NCBI RefSeq assembly: GCF_001189295.1
Contig: NZ_CP012159.1
Span: forward strand, 8,053,001-8,117,000
Length of the DNA stretch: 64,000 nt
Source of the DNA: Chondromyces crocatus
Lineage (GTDB): Bacteria > Myxococcota_A > Polyangia > Polyangiales > Polyangiaceae
Reading direction: 5' to 3'
The notes below the pieces were generated by a model. The model was not told the DNA's origin, ran no database searches, and saw nothing but the letters and a program-made list of their open reading frames with translations. The position numbers were made by a program, and so were the translations under genes. Below are positions 15,626 through 24,767 of the stretch, piece after piece. How positions within the stretch are numbered: the first letter of the stretch is position 1; each line of letters opens with the position of its first letter.

Positions 15626-16795
15626 ATGTCGCAGTCCCCGCTGACCGTTCTCCTGCACGGCGATCCACGGGCGACCCAGCAGGTGCGGCTCGGCGCGGCG
15701 CTGCACGCGCGCGGGCACCGGGTGCTCGTGTGCGATGCGCCGATGGTGGCCGGTCAGATCCGGGAGCAGTACGGGGCGGCGTGCGAGGAGGTGCGGGTGC
15801 GTCGCAAGTTCCTCCCGGAGGCGCTGGAGCGCGTGTGGGCGGGGAGGCTCTCGCGCTCGCTCGGGGTGGACGTGGTGCACCTGAACTTCATCCGGCCATG
15901 GCACCAGATCTGGTCGCGGCTCGAAGGGGGGCCGCCCTACGTGGCAACGGCGTGGGGGACCGATCTGAACGACGAGGTGTTCCAGAAGCGGCCGGAGGTG
16001 ATCCGCGGGGTGAACCACGTGCTCGCGCACGCGTCGGCGTTGACCTCGGACTGCACGCCGCTGCTGGAGAAGGCGAAGCGGCGCGCAGGGCGCGAGGTGC
16101 CGTCGTCGCTCGTGCTGTGGGGGGTGGATCTGGCGACGTTCGATCCGGCGCGGGTGGCGCGCGAGGCAGCGGCGTGGCGGGAGCGGCTGGCGATCCCGGC
16201 GGGGAAGCGGGTGGTGCTCAGTCCGCGGCAACCGAAGCGGCACTACCACGTGGACCGGATCGCGCGGGCGTTCGCGAAGAGCCGGTTCCGCGAGGAGGGG
16301 GTGCTCGTGATCAAGCTCTACGGTCGGAAGGAAGAGGTGGAGGATCACGAGCGGCTGAAGGCGCTGGTGGCCGAGCTGGGGATCGCGGACGTGACGCGGT
16401 TCGCGCCGGCCTGTGCGTACCCGGAGCTGCCGGCGCTCTACGCGATGGCCGATGTGGCGGTGTCGGCGCTGGAGGTAGACGGCGGGCCGTCGACCTTCTG
16501 CGAGCTGCTGGCGCTCGGGGTCCCGCTGGTGGCGACGGATCTGCCGGCCTACGAGGGGCTGATCGCGCACGAGGAGAGCGCGCTGCTGGTGCCGCCAGGA
16601 GACGAGGCGGCGCTGGTCGAGGCGCTCGATCGGCTGGCCCGTGACGCGGTCCTGGCGGCGAGGCTGCGGGCGCGCGGGAGGGCGTGGGCGCAGGAGGCGG
16701 CGGACTGGGAGGTGTGCGTGGATCGGTTCGTGGCGGTGTACCGGGCCGCGATCGAAGCGCGCGGAGAGGCGACGGCGCGCCGCGCCGCGGGTTGA
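15626..16795 (+). CDS. GT-B glycosyltransferase, first of a tandem pair
   Basis: A 389-residue GT-B (GT4-like) glycosyltransferase. The N-terminal domain has LTVLLHGDPRATQQVRLGAAL and VDVVHLNFIRP. The C-terminal donor domain has RVVLSPRQPKRHYHVDRI and the nucleotide-sugar motif GPSTFCELLALGVPLVATDLPAYEGL. There are no membrane helices. The start at 15626 is chosen because similarity to its tandem paralog begins there; about 39 upstream codons are not shared. A weak GGGGG lies upstream. It is 11 bp ahead of the paralog, and both precede a flippase gene. Confidence 0.9.
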   Translation: MSQSPLTVLLHGDPRATQQVRLGAALHARGHRVLVCDAPMVAGQIREQYGAACEEVRVRRKFLPEALERVWAGRLSRSLGVDVVHLNFIRPWHQIWSRLEGGPPYVATAWGTDLNDEVFQKRPEVIRGVNHVLAHASALTSDCTPLLEKAKRRAGREVPSSLVLWGVDLATFDPARVAREAAAWRERLAIPAGKRVVLSPRQPKRHYHVDRIARAFAKSRFREEGVLVIKLYGRKEEVEDHERLKALVAELGIADVTRFAPACAYPELPALYAMADVAVSALEVDGGPSTFCELLALGVPLVATDLPAYEGLIAHEESALLVPPGDEAALVEALDRLARDAVLAARLRARGRAWAQEAADWEVCVDRFVAVYRAAIEARGEATARRAAG

Positions 16796-16806
16796 GCGAG
16801 GGAGCG

Positions 16807-17982
16807 ATGCCCGAGGGCGTGTCAGGGCGGTCCGATCGGCTGACGGTGCTGCTCAGCGGTGATCCGATCGCGACGCAGCAAGGGCGGCTGGGGGCCGCGC
16901 TGGCGCGGCGCGGTCACCGGGTGATCGTGGCCGACGCGCCGGGGGTGGCCCGGGCGATCCGCGAGGAGCACGGGGCGCGCTGCGAGGAGGTGGTGCTGGA
17001 GCGGCCTCGGTTGCCAGCGATGGTCGATCACTGGCTGGCGCGGCGGGCAGTGCGGGCCCTGGGTGTCGATGTGGTGCACCTGAATTACCTGCGGCCGCGG
17101 CACCGGCTGTGGGCGCGGATGGACGGGGGGCCACCCTACGTGGCGACGGCGTGGGGCTCCGATCTGAACGACGAGGATTTTCCGCGGGCGGCAGCCCACG
17201 CGCAGGCCGTGGACGAGGTGCTGCGGGCGGCCGGGGCGCTCACGGCAGACAGCCTGCCGTTGCTGGAGCGGGCGCAGCGGAGGCGGCGAGGGGCGGCCGA
17301 GGTGAGCGCGCAGCTGGTGCTGTGGGGGGTGGATCTCGGGGCGTTCGCAGCGGAGCGGGCTGCGGCAGGGGCCGCGATGTGGCGTGAGCGGCTCCAGGTG
17401 CCCGAGGGGCAGCGGGTGCTGCTGAGCCCGAGGCAGTGCTTTCCGCACTACCACACGGACCGGATCGTGCGGGCGTTCGCGAGGAGCCCGTGGGCACGCG
17501 ACGGGGTGCTGGTGCTGAAGCTGTACGGGCGCGCGGGGGAAGAGGCGGATCGGGTGCGGCTGGAGCAGGTCGCGGCGAGCGCCGGGGTGCGGGAGCGGAT
17601 CCGGTTCGCGCCGCCTTGCGCGTACGGGGAGCTGCCGGGGTTGTATGCGCTGTGCGATGGCGCGGTGTCGGCGCTGGAGGTCGATGGGTTTCCATCGACG
17701 TTCTGCGAGCTGCTGGCGCTGGGGGCGCCGCTGATCGCGACGGACCTGCCAGCGTACCGGGGGCTCCTGGAAGACGAGCGCAACGCCTTGCTGGTGCCGG
17801 CAGGGAGCGATGACGGGCTCGTGGGGGCGCTCGAGCGGCTGGCCACGGAGGAGGGGCTCGCGGCGCGGCTGAGGGCGCGCGGGGTGGCGTGGGCGCGGGA
17901 GGTGGCGGACTGGGAGGCGTGCGTGGATCGGTTCGAGCAGGCTTACCGGGCAGCCATGGGGCGGAGCAGCGCACGCGGATGA
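16807..17982 (+). CDS. GT-B glycosyltransferase, second of a tandem pair
   Basis: A 391-residue paralog of the preceding gene; by eye about two thirds of residues are identical. It shares LTVLLSGDPIATQQGRLGAAL, the long GGPPYVATAWGSDLNDEDF block, RVLLSPRQCFPHYHTDRIVRAF and the donor-binding PSTFCELLALGAPLIATDLPAYRGL. GGGAG stands 3 bases before the ATG. Its TGA overlaps the flippase ATG (ATGA), so the three plus-strand genes form one transcription unit. The local duplication probably gave two enzymes adding related sugars; which sugars cannot be told. Confidence 0.9.
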   Translation: MPEGVSGRSDRLTVLLSGDPIATQQGRLGAALARRGHRVIVADAPGVARAIREEHGARCEEVVLERPRLPAMVDHWLARRAVRALGVDVVHLNYLRPRHRLWARMDGGPPYVATAWGSDLNDEDFPRAAAHAQAVDEVLRAAGALTADSLPLLERAQRRRRGAAEVSAQLVLWGVDLGAFAAERAAAGAAMWRERLQVPEGQRVLLSPRQCFPHYHTDRIVRAFARSPWARDGVLVLKLYGRAGEEADRVRLEQVAASAGVRERIRFAPPCAYGELPGLYALCDGAVSALEVDGFPSTFCELLALGAPLIATDLPAYRGLLEDERNALLVPAGSDDGLVGALERLATEEGLAARLRARGVAWAREVADWEACVDRFEQAYRAAMGRSSARG

Positions 17983-19610
17983 GCGGAGACGCGAACACGC
18001 AGGGGAGCGGAGACGCAAAGGCGATGGCGACGGAGGAGCCGCGCACGGAGAGCCCCGCCGAGGTCCAGGAGGCGCAGGCCCAGGAGGCGCAGGCCCAGGA
18101 GACGAAGACGTCGCTGGCCGATCGGATCGGGATGATCGTCGGGGGGCAGTTCGTCACGACGATCATCGGCCTGCTGCAAGGGATCCTCGTGGTCCGGCTG
18201 CTCCCCAAGTCGAGCTACGGGTCACTGGCGTTCGTGATGATGCTGTACACGACGGCGCGGGATCTGGCGCTGTTCTACATCCCGGAATCGCTGCTCTACT
18301 TCGCGAACCAGATCTCCAGGGCGGAGCTGAAGGGGCTGGTCCGGCAGAGCATGGCGCTGCTGCTGGGGCTGGGGGCGCTGGTGGCGCTGCTCCTCGCGGC
18401 GCTGGCGCTGAGCCCAGGGCTGTTCCTCGATGGACGCGATGACCTGACGGCGCTGCTCTTGCTGGCCGGGGTGACGGCGATGCTGGGGCTCCCGGGCAGC
18501 GTGTTCGGGAACGTGTTCATCGCGACGAACCGTCACCGGGCGTCGGCCGGGATCTCGCTGGTGGTGACGCTGGTGGGGACGGTGACGACGCTGGTCCCCG
18601 CAGTCCTGGGGTGGCACGTGGCGTGGATCCTGGTCGGGCAGAACGCCACCACGGCGCTGCGGCTCGCGCTGTCTTACCGGGTGTACCAGGGGCTGTTCCC
18701 GGGGGTGAAGACAGCACCGTTCCCGGGCGGGGTGCGGGCGCAGATGCGCTACGTGACGCCGCTGGCGGTGGGGCGCTTCGCGGGGCTCTTCAACCAGAAG
18801 CTCGACAAGTTCGTGGTGGGGCTGTTCTTCAGCGCCGCAGCGTTCGCGGAGTTCGCGATCGGCTCGCAGGAGCTGCCGCTGGTGAGCATCCTGCCGTACA
18901 CGGTGGCGTCGAGCATGCTGCCGCAGTTCGTGGAGCGGTTCCAGGCAGGGCCGAGCCGGGAAGCGGGGGCTCGGGACGCGATCGCGCTGTGGCACGCGGG
19001 CATCCGGAAGACGACGCTGGTGATGCTGCCGGTGGCGGTGTTCCTGCTGCTGGGCGCCGAGGCGCTGATGGTGCTGCTCTACGGGGAGGCATACCGGGGC
19101 GCGGCACTGCCATTCAGGATCTACGGCGCGCTGCTGCCGCTGCGGGTGACGGCGTTCGGGATCATGATGATGGCGTTCGGAGAGACGAAGATGATCCTGC
19201 GGACGCAGATCCAGGGGATGGTCTTCAACGTGGTGGCGGCGCTGATCCTGCTCCCGACGGTGGGGATGATGGGGGCGCCGCTCGCGGCGGTGCTCACGCA
19301 GGTGATGATGATCGTCTACTATTGCTACCGGATCGAGCGCGTGGGCCGCGTGGGTCTGTCCGGGATCTTTCCCTGGGGCCACTACGGGCGCACGGCCCTT
19401 GCGGCCCTCGTGGCCGGGGTGCCGGTGATGGTGGCGATGATGACGCTCGGCGCGCGGCTCCACCCTGCCCTGCTGCTCGGCGCTGGCTTGCCCATCTATG
19501 CAGCGCTCTACCTGCTCGCGGCGCGGGTCGCAGGCGTCATCGCGCCGGAGGATCAAGCGTTCGTCGCGCGATGGTTGCGGCTCGAACCACTTCGCAAGAA
19601 GACAGGGTGA
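17979..19610 (+). CDS. Wzx-type flippase (MATE/MVF-like polysaccharide exporter)
   Basis: A 543-residue polytopic membrane protein. A soluble Gln/Glu/Ala-rich lead of about 45 residues, including a repeated QEAQAQEAQAQ, is followed by IGMIVGGQFVTTIIGLLQGILVVRLLPKSSYG, the start typical of Wzx/RfbX flippases, and about 12-14 hydrophobic helices. It should move lipid-linked oligosaccharide across the inner membrane. The start ATG at 17979 overlaps the stop of the preceding glycosyltransferase. Together with the two glycosyltransferases this makes the export arm of the glycan locus. No polymerase (Wzy) or ligase is visible in the window. Confidence 0.88.
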   Translation: MSGDANTQGSGDAKAMATEEPRTESPAEVQEAQAQEAQAQETKTSLADRIGMIVGGQFVTTIIGLLQGILVVRLLPKSSYGSLAFVMMLYTTARDLALFYIPESLLYFANQISRAELKGLVRQSMALLLGLGALVALLLAALALSPGLFLDGRDDLTALLLLAGVTAMLGLPGSVFGNVFIATNRHRASAGISLVVTLVGTVTTLVPAVLGWHVAWILVGQNATTALRLALSYRVYQGLFPGVKTAPFPGGVRAQMRYVTPLAVGRFAGLFNQKLDKFVVGLFFSAAAFAEFAIGSQELPLVSILPYTVASSMLPQFVERFQAGPSREAGARDAIALWHAGIRKTTLVMLPVAVFLLLGAEALMVLLYGEAYRGAALPFRIYGALLPLRVTAFGIMMMAFGETKMILRTQIQGMVFNVVAALILLPTVGMMGAPLAAVLTQVMMIVYYCYRIERVGRVGLSGIFPWGHYGRTALAALVAGVPVMVAMMTLGARLHPALLLGAGLPIYAALYLLAARVAGVIAPEDQAFVARWLRLEPLRKKTG

Positions 19611-19669
19611 GCGGACGCCAGAGCAACGCACTGGTTGACAGATTTGCGGTCGAGTTGAACAGTCTGGCC

Positions 19670-21052
19670 ATGAAGGCGCTCAGATTTCTTGCTGCGGTGG
19701 GCACGGCGCTCGGTGCGCTGTGCGGTGCCGTCCCGGTCACCGCCCAGGAGATCTCCGTGACCGCACTTCAGGGTGCGCGGCTCGTCGATGGCCGGGGCGG
19801 GACACCGCTGGAGCCGGCAACGATCATCGTGCGAGGAGAACACATCGTCGCGGTCGGTCCGACGGACTCGCTCCCCCCTCCCGCCGTCGCGACGGTGGTG
19901 GATCTGCGCGGGAAGACGGTGATCCCTGGCCTGATCTCGAACCACGCGCACGTGGGTCAGACGAACGGGACCGAGCAGGGGGCGGCCAACTACACGCGCG
20001 AGAACGTGCTGCGGCAGCTCCGGCAGTACGAGGCCTACGGGGTCACCACGGTGACGTCGCTCGGCGTGAACGATGCCTCGGTGTTCTATCCGCTGCGGGC
20101 CGAGCTGCGGGCCGGGAAGCTGCAAGGAGCCGATCTGTTCGGCGCCGATCACGGGGTCGGGACGCCCACGGGAGCGCCTCCCCAGGCGATGCTCAAGGCG
20201 GCACCAGGTCAGATCGACCGGCCTGATACGCCGGAGAAAGCACGGGCGTTCGTCGGTGAGCAGAAGGCGCGCGGAACGGACCTGGTGAAGGTGTGGGTCG
20301 ACGATTTCAACCACTCCCTGCCTGGCAAGATGGACCCGGCGATCTGGCGCGCCGTGATCGACGAGGCCCACAAGCTGGGGCTGCGGGTGGCCGCCCACAT
20401 CTACTATCTCGCCGACGCGAAGGCGCTGGCCGAGGGCGGCGTGGACATCATCGCGCACGGGGTGCGCGACGTGCCCGTGGACGCGGATTTCATCAAGGTG
20501 ATGAAGGATCGTGGGACCTGGTACATCCCGACCCTGGAGCTGGACGAGGCGACCTTCATCTACGCGCAGCGGCCCGCCTGGATGAGCACGCCGTTCTTCC
20601 GGAACTCGGTGCAGCCGCCCCTCCGCGCACAGCTCGACAGCCCAGCGTGGCGATCGAAGAAGCAGGCCGATCCGGCTGTGGCGATCGCGAAGCGCAACCT
20701 GTCGATGAACCTGAAGAACCTGAAGGCCCTGCACGACGGTGGGGTCCGCATCGGGTTCGGGACGGACTCGGGGGCGAATCCGCTGCGCATCCCTGGCTTC
20801 TCGGAGCACAGAGAGCTCGCACTGATGGTGCAGGCAGGGATCTCTCCGATGCAGGCGATCACCATCGCCACCCGTGACGCAGCGGCGCTGCTGAAGCTGG
20901 ATGATCGGGGGGTGATCGCGCCCGGGAAGCTCGCCGACATCATCGTGCTCGACGCCGACCCCACGCAGGACATCACGGGCACCAGCCGGATCCTCGCGGT
21001 GTGGCACCGGGGGCGTCAGGTGGCCGGACCGGTGACGAGCTTCAAGCCCTGA
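19670..21052 (+). CDS. Secreted amidohydrolase (imidazolonepropionase/prolidase-like)
   Basis: A 460-residue exported metal hydrolase. The first 26 residues form a Sec signal peptide ending VTAQ. The amidohydrolase fold starts with TALQGARLVDG and VIPGLISNHAHV, giving metal ligands H92 and H94. DLVKVWVDD carries the bridging Lys, AAHIYYL and IIAHGVRD give two more His, and GFGTDSGAN gives the final Asp. It ends with the PGKLADIIVLDADP motif usual in the family. All ligands are present, so it should be active in the periplasm or outside. Relatives act on amino-acid derivatives or dipeptides. It starts 59 bp after the flippase; an upstream TTGACA (19635) lacks a good -10. Confidence 0.88.
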   Translation: MKALRFLAAVGTALGALCGAVPVTAQEISVTALQGARLVDGRGGTPLEPATIIVRGEHIVAVGPTDSLPPPAVATVVDLRGKTVIPGLISNHAHVGQTNGTEQGAANYTRENVLRQLRQYEAYGVTTVTSLGVNDASVFYPLRAELRAGKLQGADLFGADHGVGTPTGAPPQAMLKAAPGQIDRPDTPEKARAFVGEQKARGTDLVKVWVDDFNHSLPGKMDPAIWRAVIDEAHKLGLRVAAHIYYLADAKALAEGGVDIIAHGVRDVPVDADFIKVMKDRGTWYIPTLELDEATFIYAQRPAWMSTPFFRNSVQPPLRAQLDSPAWRSKKQADPAVAIAKRNLSMNLKNLKALHDGGVRIGFGTDSGANPLRIPGFSEHRELALMVQAGISPMQAITIATRDAAALLKLDDRGVIAPGKLADIIVLDADPTQDITGTSRILAVWHRGRQVAGPVTSFKP

Positions 21053-21173
21053 GCCGGGTCGGGGGCCGAGGGACCCTTCGCGCACGCGGAGAGTCAGGAA
21101 GGCCCCTCGACGCGGGATGTGTCCTCCCTAAACTCCTTGCCCCGGCGCCACCCCCTGCGGAAGACTGCGCCCC

Positions 21174-22728
21174 GTGGACGCACGAACCTCATCGAGTCGC
21201 CATCGCTTTCACGCTCTCCTCGCTTCGACCGCCCTGGCCGCAGGCGTCACCGCAGGCTGTGACCAGCCCGCGCCGCAACCGAGCGCGGCGACGAGCGCCG
21301 CCCCGACGAGCAGCGCTGCGGTCGCCGCGCCCGTCAAGGTGACCCTGCTCTACACCGCCGACGAGAACGGTTTCGTCCTTCCGGAAAAGAAGGACGGAAA
21401 GTCCGTGGGGGGTGCGGCAGAGCTGCTCGGCGCCTGGCTCGCGAAGGAGAACCACTGCACCGGTCCCCAGGGGATCGCCAAGCCGTGTGACAAGGAGAAG
21501 ACGCTGGTCCTCTCGGGCGGCGACAGCTTCTCGGGATCGCCGATCTCCACGGTGTTCCACGGCGACTCGATGGCGGAGGTGATGGGCGCCCTGGGCTACG
21601 TGGCCACGGCGTTCGGGAACAAGGACCTCGATTTCGGGCGCGAGCAGTTCGCGAAGAACAGGGACGCCGCGAAGCTGACCTACCTCGGCGCGAACGTGGA
21701 GGTGCAGAACCCGGAGTGGAAGAACCTGGAGATGAAGCCCTACCTGATCGTGCCCCGCGAAGGCGCGAAGATCGGGGTGATCGGGCTGACGTCCCCCACC
21801 AACAAGGCGCGCGCGATGGCGGATCGCTTCTATGGCCTGGAGTTCAAGCCCATCGAGGAGGCGCTCAGCGCCACGGTCCCCGCGGTGTGGAAGGCAGGCG
21901 CCGACGCGGTGGTGGTGATCGCGCACGAGTGCCCGGACCAGCTGAAGCCGATGCTCGAGAAGCATCCGGACTGGAAGATCTCGTTCGTCGGCGGCGCGAA
22001 CTGCGCGAAGAGCTTCGACGAGCGCGCGGCGGGTGCGGTGCTGATGGCCCCCGACAAGCGGCTGCGCCAGTACGCGCGCGCTACGCTCACCATCGACCTG
22101 TCGAAGCCACAGAAAGAGCGGGTCACCGGCGTCGAGGCAAAGGCGATCGACGTGGTCGATGCGCCGGCCGAGCCGAAGGTGGCGGAGCTGGTGGACAGGT
22201 GTGGACAGGTGGAAGAAGAAGCTCGACCAGTCGCTCGGGGAGGAGATCGGGTACACCGAGAAGGGTCTCGACGGCGACACGGTGAGCAAGCTGCTGATCA
22301 CGCGGGCCTGGCGCGAGCAGCTCAAGGCCGACGTGGCCCTCATCAACAAGAAGGGTGCCGAGGCGCTGCCTGCCGGCGCGATCACCAAGGCGAGCGTCTA
22401 CGCGATGATGCCCTTCGACAACAGCGCGCTCCTCCTGGACGTGAAGGGGGCCGATCTGCAGGCGGCGCTGGAGAACCCCGAGGCCGTGGTCTCCGGCGCG
22501 ACGCAGCAGGGCAAGACCTGGAAGATCGACGGGAAGCCGCTCGATCCGGCGGCGACCTACAAGGTCGCGACGGTGGAGTACCTGTACTTCGGCGGTGACA
22601 ACTTCGCGCTCCAGAAGGCTGCGCCGGAGCCGACCGAGACGGGCATGGACTGGCGGACGCCCGTCGTGGAGTGGTTGCAGCAGCAGAAGACCAGCCAGAA
22701 GGATCCGCTGGAAAAGAAGCTGAAGTAA
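21174..22728 (+). pseudogene. 5'-nucleotidase-like lipoprotein, frameshifted by a 10-bp tandem duplication
   Basis: A GTG at 21174 starts a lipoprotein (lipobox VTAGC, C29) with the metallophosphatase and 5'-nucleotidase C-terminal domains of the UshA type. At 22191-22210 a 10-bp sequence occurs twice in tandem. With one copy the frame reads LVDRWKKKLDQSLGEEIGY and runs to the stop at 22728, a normal 514-residue protein; with two copies it shifts and ends at 22598 after about 130 aberrant residues. The C-terminal domain remains open in the other frame (to 22728). Several metal ligands are also replaced: TADENG where the family has ND.HG, GNKD for GNHE and GGANC for GGHSH, so even the repaired protein may not be a nucleotidase. 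The duplication may be a real mutation, phase variation or an assembly error. Confidence 0.85.
22191..22210. repeat. 10-bp tandem duplication causing a frameshift
   Basis: The bases at 22191-22200 are repeated exactly at 22201-22210. Removing either copy joins the two halves of the 5'-nucleotidase-like gene in one frame with exactly 515 codons including stop. Confidence 0.95.
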
Positions 22729-22750
22729 GCGCGGCTGGCGCGGCTGATCT

Positions 22751-24394
22751 ATGCTCCGCGCCATGCTCGACGCCATCGCATCGCCGCCCCTCCCCCAGAA
22801 CGAGCCAATCCACGCCTACGCTCCTGGCACGCCCGAGCGCGCAGCGCTGAAGGCGGAGCTTGCGCGCCTTTCCTCCACGACGGTGGAGATCCCGATGTTC
22901 ATCGGTGGCGAGGAGGTGCGGACCGGCGACCTGCAGGAGGTGCGCGCTCCCCACCGCCACGATCTGCTCCTCGCGCGCGCTCACCAGGGAAACACCGAGC
23001 ATGTGAAGCGCGCCATCGAAGCCGCTCGGCGTGCGCACAAAGGGTGGGCCTCGCTGCCCTGGACCGCTCGGGCCGCGGTCTTCCTGAAGGCCGCAGACAT
23101 GCTGAGCACGCGGCTGCGGCCAACGATGAACGCGGCGACGATGCTCGGGCAGAGCAAGACGGCTTATCAGGCGGAGATCGACGCGGCCTGCGAGCTCATC
23201 GACTTTCTGCGTTTCAATGTGCATTACGCACGGCAGATCGCGGCGGAGCAGCCGGGGAGCAGCCGCGGAAGCTGGAACATGCAAGAGCCCCGGCCGCTGG
23301 AGGGGTTCGTCTTCGCCTCCACGCCGTTCAACTTCACCGCGATCGCAGGGAACCTCCCGACGGCGCCAGCGCTGATGGGCAACACGGTCGTGTGGAAGCC
23401 GTCCGCAAACGCCCTCCTGTCGGCGCACTTCGTGATGAACCTGCTGCGCGAAGCCGGCTTGCCCGACGGGGTGATCAACCTCGTGATGGGGCCTCCCGAG
23501 GAGGTAGCGAATGCATGCCTCGCGCACCAGGATCTCGCCGGGCTCCATTTCACGGGCTCGACGGAGGTGTTCCAGGCGCTGTGGCGGCGTATCGGTGACA
23601 ATATCGGCAACTATCGGACCTATCCCCGGGTGGTCGGTGAGACTGGCGGGAAAGACTTCGTCTTTGCTCACAAAAGCGCCGATCTGGAGGGACTCGCCGT
23701 GGCGCTCGTTCGCGGCGCGTACGAATACCAGGGTCAGAAATGCTCGGCGGCCTCGCGCGCTTATGTGCCGCGCTCGCTATGGCCAGCCCTGAAGGATAGG
23801 CTGGTCGGGCTGATGGAGGGGTTGCGGATGGGGGACGTCGCCGACTTCCGAAGCTTCCTTGGCGCCGTCATCGATGAGCGGGCGCACAAGCGGCTGGCGG
23901 GCCGGATCGGGGCGGCGAAGGGGGACCCGAGCTGTACGCTGATCGCTGGCGGTGGGACGCCGGCCGACGTGGGCTGGTTCGTGGAACCGACGCTCATCGA
24001 GGTGCGCGATCCGAAGCATGCGCTGATGCGTGACGAGCTGTTCGGGCCGGTCCTCGCCCTGTGGGTCTATCCCGACGGCGAGGAAGAGGCGGCGCTGAAG
24101 CAATGCGACGAGGGCTCTCCCTACGGCCTGACAGGCGCCATTTTCGCGCGGGATCGGATGTTCATCGAGCAGGCCGCGAGCACGCTGAGGTTCGCCGCAG
24201 GGAACCTGTACATCAACGACAAGCCGACAGGCGCCGTGGTGGGACAGCAGCCGTTTGGTGGAGGTCGCGCGTCGGGGACCAACGACAAGGCGGGAAGCTC
24301 CCTGAATCTGTTGCGGTGGGTCTCTCCGCGTGTGGTGAAAGAGACGTTCGATCCGCCGCGCGAGGTTGGTTACCCCTCGATGCGCGAGGCTTGA
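22751..24394 (+). CDS. pruA: Delta-1-pyrroline-5-carboxylate dehydrogenase
   Basis: A 547-residue NAD-dependent aldehyde dehydrogenase that oxidises glutamate semialdehyde to glutamate, the second step of proline breakdown. It matches the long P5CDH form (about 540 residues), with PMFIGGEEVRTG, the nucleotide-binding FNFTAIAGNLPTAPALMGN, VWKPSANA, FTGSTEVF, the general base in RVVGETGGKDFVF, the nucleophile in YQGQKCSAASRAYVP and the C-terminal QQPFGGGRASGTNDKAG. No proline dehydrogenase domain is fused to it and no putA-like gene is near. The start may instead be the ATG four codons downstream at 22763. The gene begins 22 bp after the broken nucleotidase gene. Confidence 0.94.
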   Translation: MLRAMLDAIASPPLPQNEPIHAYAPGTPERAALKAELARLSSTTVEIPMFIGGEEVRTGDLQEVRAPHRHDLLLARAHQGNTEHVKRAIEAARRAHKGWASLPWTARAAVFLKAADMLSTRLRPTMNAATMLGQSKTAYQAEIDAACELIDFLRFNVHYARQIAAEQPGSSRGSWNMQEPRPLEGFVFASTPFNFTAIAGNLPTAPALMGNTVVWKPSANALLSAHFVMNLLREAGLPDGVINLVMGPPEEVANACLAHQDLAGLHFTGSTEVFQALWRRIGDNIGNYRTYPRVVGETGGKDFVFAHKSADLEGLAVALVRGAYEYQGQKCSAASRAYVPRSLWPALKDRLVGLMEGLRMGDVADFRSFLGAVIDERAHKRLAGRIGAAKGDPSCTLIAGGGTPADVGWFVEPTLIEVRDPKHALMRDELFGPVLALWVYPDGEEEAALKQCDEGSPYGLTGAIFARDRMFIEQAASTLRFAAGNLYINDKPTGAVVGQQPFGGGRASGTNDKAGSSLNLLRWVSPRVVKETFDPPREVGYPSMREA

Positions 24395-24480
24395 GGCCCA
24401 TCACACCCCAGGCCGAGGTCGCTCCCCTCGCCTGCCCCCCCGTCTCCATCGGCTCAAGAAGCTCCTGACACCACGATACG

Positions 24481-24500
24481 GGATCCCATTGTCGGGATCC
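24481..24500. terminator. Hairpin downstream of pruA (possible terminator)
   Basis: GGATCCC pairs with GGGATCC over a 6-base loop. It lies 87 bp after the pruA stop. There is no run of T after it, so it would be an imperfect factor-independent terminator or an unrelated structure. Confidence 0.3.
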
Positions 24501-24573
24501 TGCAAACATCGATCATGACGATAACGGTGGAATCGACACCACTGATTTCGTCTTGATGGTGCAGCCATAGTCG

Positions 24574-24589
24574 ACTCCATGCATGGAGT
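24574..24589. promoter_or_regulatory. Perfect 16-bp palindrome (possible operator)
   Basis: ACTCCATGCATGGAGT is a perfect inverted repeat about 180 bp before the start of the lipoprotein gene. Its size and symmetry suit a homodimeric repressor, but nothing identifies the protein that might bind. Confidence 0.35.
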
Positions 24590-24767
24590 GCGCCGCTGCG
24601 GGCAGACCGGGCTTTTGCTCGCCCAGATCATGCTCCACAGCCCGTGACGCCTTCATCGCGCTTGATAACTCGTGCCTATCTGGGATAAGCCTACCAGGAC
24701 ATCCTTGGTGAGCCTTCCTACGGTTCCACGCCGCGGGAAGGATCTGAAACGAATGAGTGGAGGCGCC

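Larger units (their letters stand above)
24395..24767. other. Spacer with two symmetric elements
   Basis: This 373-bp gap has no convincing gene. It holds a 7-bp stem hairpin (24481-24500) and a perfect 16-bp palindrome (24574-24589), and its 3' part is less GC-rich than the coding sequence around it, as expected of a promoter region for the lipoprotein gene that follows. Confidence 0.5.

Noticed and set aside
13808-16570. A 920-codon version of the second methyltransferase
   Set aside because: Residues before the methyltransferase start overlap two other genes and are low complexity.
18222-19631. 469-codon His/Arg/Gln-rich frame opposite the flippase
   Set aside because: Antisense of a polytopic membrane protein; composition not protein-like.
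19635-19663. TTGACA before the secreted amidohydrolase
   Set aside because: No acceptable -10 follows at usual spacing, so it is not listed as a promoter.
18611-19669. Upstream extension of the secreted amidohydrolase frame
   Set aside because: The extension runs through the flippase gene in a different frame; the signal peptide at 19670 fixes the start.
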